In this document: one piece after another, positions 60,096 to 64,000 of the stretch | Layout: each line of letters begins with the position of its first letter | Position numbering within the stretch: position 1 is the first letter of the stretch | Origin: Syntrophales bacterium | GTDB lineage: Bacteria > Desulfobacterota > Syntrophia > Syntrophales > PHBD01 | Direction of reading: 5' to 3' | Length of the DNA: 64,000 nucleotides | Assembly (NCBI GenBank): GCA_035363115.1 | Contig: DAOSEM010000001.1 | Span: 186,001 to 250,000 of the forward strand | Notes under the pieces: model-generated | What the model was told of the DNA's origin: nothing | The model's input: only the letters and a program-made list of their open reading frames with translations | Databases searched by the model: none | Made by a program: the position numbers and the translations under genes

Positions 60096-62426
60096 CTATC
60101 CCTGCACCGCCGGCGGGCCGATCCGCTCCTCCAGGAGGCGGGCGATGCCCGTTGCCTCCTCTTCCCGGAGCACCTCCCGGAGGGTCTCCTCCGCCCCGGA
60201 CCGCGTCGTCTTCCGCAGCAGATCCTTGACGACGGGGACCGCCGCGGCGTTCATGCTCAGCCGGTCGATTCCCATTCCCATGTAAAGGTAGGCCAGCCTG
60301 GGATCCGCGGCGGACTCGCCGCAGATCTCCGCGGGGACGCCCCGTTCGCGGCAGACCGCGGCCACCCGGGCGATCGTGGCGATCACCGCCGGGTGCATGG
60401 GATTGTATAGGGGGGCCACCTTCTGGTTGTTCCGGTCCACCGCCAGCACGTACTGGATCAGGTCGTTCGTGCCGATGCTGACGAAGGCGGCGTACTTGAG
60501 AAGGTTTTCGAGAATCTCCACGGCCGCGGGGACTTCCACCAGGACCCCCGCCGGGATGTCCGCATCGAAGGGGATGCCCTGCCGGGCGAGAATCTCCTTC
60601 TCCTGTTCCAGGATGGCGAGGATCTCCCGGACCTCCGTGACGGAGGTGATCATGGGAAACAGGATCTGGAGCGGCCCCGACGTGGAGGCCCGAAGGATCG
60701 CCCGGATCTGTTCCCGGAAGATGTCCGTCAGCTCCAGGGAGACCCGGATGGACCGCCAGCCCAGGTAGGGATTGTCCTCCCTCGGATAGTCCATGTAGCC
60801 CAGGAATTTGTCGCCTCCCACGTCAAGAGTCCGGATGGTCACCTGCCTTCCCCTGGCTCCCTTGAGGATCCGCCGGTACAGATGCGCCTGCTCGTCCTCG
60901 GAGGGGAAGCGGGCCCGCGACAGGAAGGGAAATTCCGTCCGGTACAGGCCGATGTGGTCGGCGCCGTACTTCTCCACCAGGTCCAGGTCCGAAAGGAGTC
61001 CGATGTTGGCCCCCATGCGGACGTGGAAGCCGTCCAGGGTTGTCGCGGGGAGGGTCCGGAGGCCGTCGAGCCGCTCGTTTCTCCGGATTTTTTCGTTTTC
61101 CATCCGCTGGTACTCGCGGACGACAAGGCGGCTCGGATTCGGGAAGACATACCCGGAGGTCCCGTCGACGATGACGAGGCCGTCCTCCCGGACCTCGTTC
61201 TGGACGCCCGGGACGCCGATTACCATGGGGATCTCGAAGGAGCGGGCGAGGATCGTGACGTGGGAGGTCTCGCCGCCCTTCGTCAGGACAATGCCCTTGA
61301 GGTTCTCCTGGCGGAAGCGGATCAGCTCGGCCGGCGAGATGTTGGCGGCAACGAGGATGGTATTCTTCTTGAACGAATGGACCTCCTCGTTGAACCCCAG
61401 GAGGTTGTCCAGGATCCGCTTGCCCACGACCTCGATGTCGTGTCCCCGCTCCCGGAGATAGGGATCCTCGATCCGGGAAAACACCTTCGTGTAGTCCAGG
61501 ATCGTCTCCTTCAGGGCGTATTCGGCTGCATAACCCTTCCGGATGGTGTCGATGACCCTCTTCTTGAGCCCTCCGTCCCGGAGGTACATCAGGTAGGCCT
61601 GGAAGATGGCCGCGTCGCCGGGCGACAGCTCCTCCTGGAAATCGTAGAAGATGTGGAAGATCTGGTTCTCCGCCTCCTTGAGGGCCGCCTCGAACCGCGT
61701 GATCTCCAGCGGGACGTTGTCGATCTCCCGGAAATAGACGTCCGAGAAGCCGAGGGTCTCCCGGTAGAAGAAGGCGTATCCTTCTGCAAATCCGGGTGAG
61801 ACGGGGATGCCCCGGAGGGGGCCTTTTTTCCGCTCTTTTCTTTCCGACCGGGTCTTTTCCGCCTGCTCCAGCCGCTCCTTGAGGCCCGCCGTCTCCTCTT
61901 CCGTCCGCTTGAGATTCCGGAGCAGGACGGCATAGGCCGCGGCCCCGGCGATCTGGGAGGCGATGGTGGAGAAAAGGGGGATGTCCGTCTCCTTGAGGGT
62001 GTCCGCCCGCTCCGTCTGCACCACCAGGACTCCCAGCATCTCACCGTGGTAGATCAGCGGCAGTCCCAGGAAAGAGCAGTATCGCTCCTCCCCGCTGTCC
62101 CGGAAGTGCTTGTACCGGGGATGGCAGGTGGGGTTCTGCACCAGCAGGGGGGCCGACTCCTCGAGGACAAGGCCTGCCAGCCCCTCGTCGATGTTCATGC
62201 AGACCCGCCCCACCGCATCGGGGTTCAGGCCCACCGTGGCCACGAGGGTGAGGCAGTGGCGGTCCCGCTCCAGGAGGTAGATGGAGCAGACGTCCACCCC
62301 CATTTTCCGGGCCACCAGGCGCACCACCTCCTGGAGGGTCTGGTCCGCGTTGGCGGACGTGGAGATGATCCTCCCCACGTCCTCGATGATGGAAAAACCG
62401 ATTCGTTCGCCCTCGGGACCGTCCAT
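60096..62426 (-). CDS. ptsP: Phosphoenolpyruvate-protein phosphotransferase PtsP (GAF-EI)
   Basis: 776-residue enzyme I paralogue. GAF sensory domain (~15-170), short coiled coil (~172-200), EI domain with phospho-acceptor His389 in GGETSHVTILAR, and the PEP-binding barrel with LYRTEFPFLSR and a late CGESAADP Cys. It phosphorylates NPr in the nitrogen-related PTS. No ptsH or ptsN is adjacent. Starts three bases after the acyl-CoA synthetase stop. Confidence 0.95.
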   Translation of the reverse strand: MDGPEGERIGFSIIEDVGRIISTSANADQTLQEVVRLVARKMGVDVCSIYLLERDRHCLTLVATVGLNPDAVGRVCMNIDEGLAGLVLEESAPLLVQNPTCHPRYKHFRDSGEERYCSFLGLPLIYHGEMLGVLVVQTERADTLKETDIPLFSTIASQIAGAAAYAVLLRNLKRTEEETAGLKERLEQAEKTRSERKERKKGPLRGIPVSPGFAEGYAFFYRETLGFSDVYFREIDNVPLEITRFEAALKEAENQIFHIFYDFQEELSPGDAAIFQAYLMYLRDGGLKKRVIDTIRKGYAAEYALKETILDYTKVFSRIEDPYLRERGHDIEVVGKRILDNLLGFNEEVHSFKKNTILVAANISPAELIRFRQENLKGIVLTKGGETSHVTILARSFEIPMVIGVPGVQNEVREDGLVIVDGTSGYVFPNPSRLVVREYQRMENEKIRRNERLDGLRTLPATTLDGFHVRMGANIGLLSDLDLVEKYGADHIGLYRTEFPFLSRARFPSEDEQAHLYRRILKGARGRQVTIRTLDVGGDKFLGYMDYPREDNPYLGWRSIRVSLELTDIFREQIRAILRASTSGPLQILFPMITSVTEVREILAILEQEKEILARQGIPFDADIPAGVLVEVPAAVEILENLLKYAAFVSIGTNDLIQYVLAVDRNNQKVAPLYNPMHPAVIATIARVAAVCRERGVPAEICGESAADPRLAYLYMGMGIDRLSMNAAAVPVVKDLLRKTTRSGAEETLREVLREEEATGIARLLEERIGPPAVQG

Positions 62427-62429
62427 GGG

Positions 62430-63968
62430 TTACCGGATCTTTCCTTCCTTCTGGAGGACACCGCGAAGCTCCTTCTTGAGGACTTTGCCGATGATGTTCT
62501 TCGGCAGGGAGTCCCGGAAGTCGATGTACCGCGGCACCTTGTAGGAGGCCATGTTCTGCCGGCACCAGTCCCGCAGCTCCTCTTCGCCGAGGGTCTCGCC
62601 GGGGCGGACCACGACGCAGGCCATGACCTCCTCCCCGTAGATCGGGTCGGGGACCCCGACGACGGAGGCCTCGAGAATCTTCGGGTGGGTGAAGAGGATG
62701 CCCTCCAGCTCCTTGGGGTAGATGTTTTCACCGCCCCGGATGATCATTTCCTTCTTCCGGTCCACGATGAAGAGATAGCCGTCCTCGTCCCGGTAGGCCA
62801 TGTCCCCTGTGTGGAGCCAGCCGCCGCGGAGGGTCTGGGCGGTCTCTTCGGGCTTGTTGAAATACCCCTTCATGACGTGACCGCCGCGGATGGTGATCTC
62901 CCCGACCTCGCCCTGGGGGACCTCCCGGTCGTCGTCGTCGACCAGCCGGATCTCGCTCTCCTCGAAGGGGATCCCGATGGAGCCGATCTTCCGGACGCCG
63001 TTGATGGGGTTGGCCGTGGCCCCGGCGGTTCCCTCCGTGAGGCCGTAGCCCTCGACGATGATCATGTTGAACATTTCCTCGAACCGGCGGATCGCCTCCA
63101 CGGGCATCGGGGCGGCGCCGCAGACGCCGTAGCGCAGCGAGCTGACATCGACCTTTTCGCTTCCGGGGGTGTTCAGGAGGATCTGGTAGACCGTGGGGAC
63201 GCCGCTGAAGATGTTGACCCGGTATTGGGCGACGGTGTCCCAGAAGTCGGAGGCGGAGAAATTCTTTCGGAGGACGATCTGGGCGCCCACGGCCATGGGG
63301 GCCGTGCCGGTGATGACGAGGCCGTTGACGTGGAACAGGGGCAGGAAGCACATGACCACTTCCCGCTCGCTGATGTCGGCGAGCTTCGAGGCCTGCCAGG
63401 AGTTGGTCAGGATGTTGCCGTGGGAAAGGAGAACTCCCTTGGGGTTGCCCGTGGTGCCGGACGTGTAGACGATGGTGGAGATGTCGTCCCAGCCGATGGG
63501 GATTTCTTCCAGGCGGCTGTCGCCCGTCAGGAGATCGTCGAAGGACAGGTATCCCTCCGCCTCGAACCCCCGGGCGATCATGTGCTTCAGGGCAGGGGTC
63601 TCTTCACGGACCCGATCCGAGTGGACCCGGTAGGGGGCGTCGACGAACAGGGCCGCGGCACCGGAATCGTTGAGCAGGTATTGGATCTCGCCGGTCTGCC
63701 ACCAGCAGTTGACGGGGCCGGCAATGGCGCCGAGCTTGATGATCCCGAAATAGACGTAGTAGAATTCAGGGCCGTTGTCCATGAGGAGGCACACCCGGTC
63801 TCCCTTCCGGATCCCCAATTTCCGGAGGCCGTTCGCAATGAGGCTGCTCCGCTCGTCCAACTGGCGGTAGGTCACATCCTCGTCGAGGAACCGGATCACA
63901 GCCTTGTCGCCGAATCGAGCAGCCTGTGTCTCGATCATGTCACGCAGGTTCTTGAACGTGAAATCCAT
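62430..63968 (-). CDS. AMP-forming long-chain acyl-CoA synthetase-like ligase
   Basis: 512-residue ANL-superfamily ligase activating a carboxylic acid with ATP and CoA. AMP motif IVYTSGTTGNPKG (~168-180), the VEGYGLTEG motif, a hinge at VDRKKEMIIRGGENIYPKE and a C-terminal Lys in NIIGKVLKKELR. Acyl chain length is not readable. ATG at 63968 with GGGAG; upstream sequence continues past the window edge. Fits syntrophic fatty-acid metabolism. Confidence 0.92.
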   Translation of the reverse strand: MDFTFKNLRDMIETQAARFGDKAVIRFLDEDVTYRQLDERSSLIANGLRKLGIRKGDRVCLLMDNGPEFYYVYFGIIKLGAIAGPVNCWWQTGEIQYLLNDSGAAALFVDAPYRVHSDRVREETPALKHMIARGFEAEGYLSFDDLLTGDSRLEEIPIGWDDISTIVYTSGTTGNPKGVLLSHGNILTNSWQASKLADISEREVVMCFLPLFHVNGLVITGTAPMAVGAQIVLRKNFSASDFWDTVAQYRVNIFSGVPTVYQILLNTPGSEKVDVSSLRYGVCGAAPMPVEAIRRFEEMFNMIIVEGYGLTEGTAGATANPINGVRKIGSIGIPFEESEIRLVDDDDREVPQGEVGEITIRGGHVMKGYFNKPEETAQTLRGGWLHTGDMAYRDEDGYLFIVDRKKEMIIRGGENIYPKELEGILFTHPKILEASVVGVPDPIYGEEVMACVVVRPGETLGEEELRDWCRQNMASYKVPRYIDFRDSLPKNIIGKVLKKELRGVLQKEGKIR

Positions 63969-64000
63969 CTCTTCTCCCTTTCAGCGGTTTATTTTCTCTC

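Noticed and set aside
1..64000. CRISPR arrays, rRNA operons, tRNA genes, transposase genes, prophage genes
   Set aside because: No regularly spaced repeats, RNA-gene signatures or recombinase/transposase motifs were seen in reading either strand.

Overview
The window is GC-rich, gene-dense, single-chromosome-style DNA. It most resembles a strictly anaerobic Desulfobacterota (former Deltaproteobacteria), probably of the Syntrophus/Smithella kind. This rests on gene content rather than a marker gene: acyl-CoA enzymes (crotonase, AMP-forming acyl-CoA synthetase, HMG-CoA-lyase-like enzyme, AtuA-type protein), TRAP transport, SelB plus FdhD (selenoprotein and formate dehydrogenase biology), and a meso-DAP-type Gram-negative dcw cluster. 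No rRNA, tRNA, CRISPR array or complete insertion sequence was seen.

Layout. 1-3.5 kb (minus strand): a crotonase cut by the window edge, an M24 peptidase and an orphan protein with a C-terminal HTH. 3.7-5.2 kb: a flavin reductase-like protein and a lipoprotein. 5.1-10.8 kb: one minus-strand operon, dctP-dctQ-dctM-pxpA-pxpB-pxpC, joining a TRAP transporter to the 5-oxoprolinase complex; it has a promoter upstream of dctP and an attenuator-like terminator after dctP. 10.9-16 kb: an exported protein, a UMF1-type MFS transporter, an unknown protein, and a MoxR ATPase/VWA pair. 15.9-16.5 kb is gene-free and packed with palindromes. 16.5-28 kb: isochorismatase-like and HMG-CoA-lyase-like enzymes, an L,D-transpeptidase overlapping pdxS-pdxT, a glyoxalase II-like protein, a small Cys protein, DUF2156 and GNAT proteins, an HD/OB nuclease, and fdhD-selB.

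28-46.8 kb is the cell-wall and division block: ruvX, mltG, then mraZ-rsmH-ftsL-ftsI-murE-murF-mraY-murD-ftsW-murG-murC-murB-ftsQ-ftsA-ftsZ. It is almost all overlapping or abutting genes behind a strong promoter with three MraZ-type boxes; ddl is absent from it. 46.9-52.9 kb holds a B12/radical SAM protein, a DMT transporter, a deacetylase-like protein, a TfoX-N protein, a Cys-rich mini-protein, a membrane protein and an AtuA-like gene pair.

53-56.3 kb looks like a laterally acquired, less GC-rich restriction-modification pair: a PD-(D/E)XK nuclease with a DNA methyltransferase carrying six Cys pairs. 56.4-59.2 kb is a DNA-damage module: a Y-family polymerase, a UmuD-like protein whose catalytic Lys position is Arg, an SOS-type operator, and divergent exonuclease III. 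59.2-64 kb has a second copy of the palindromic repeat, a 45-residue membrane protein, a DUF484/GAF protein, PtsP and an acyl-CoA synthetase.

Most noteworthy points: FdhD without its CxxC pair next to SelB; the UmuD-like Lys-to-Arg change; the zinc-ribbon methyltransferase/nuclease pair; the pyroglutamate TRAP operon; the MraZ boxes; and a dispersed palindromic repeat found a few bases after two stop codons.
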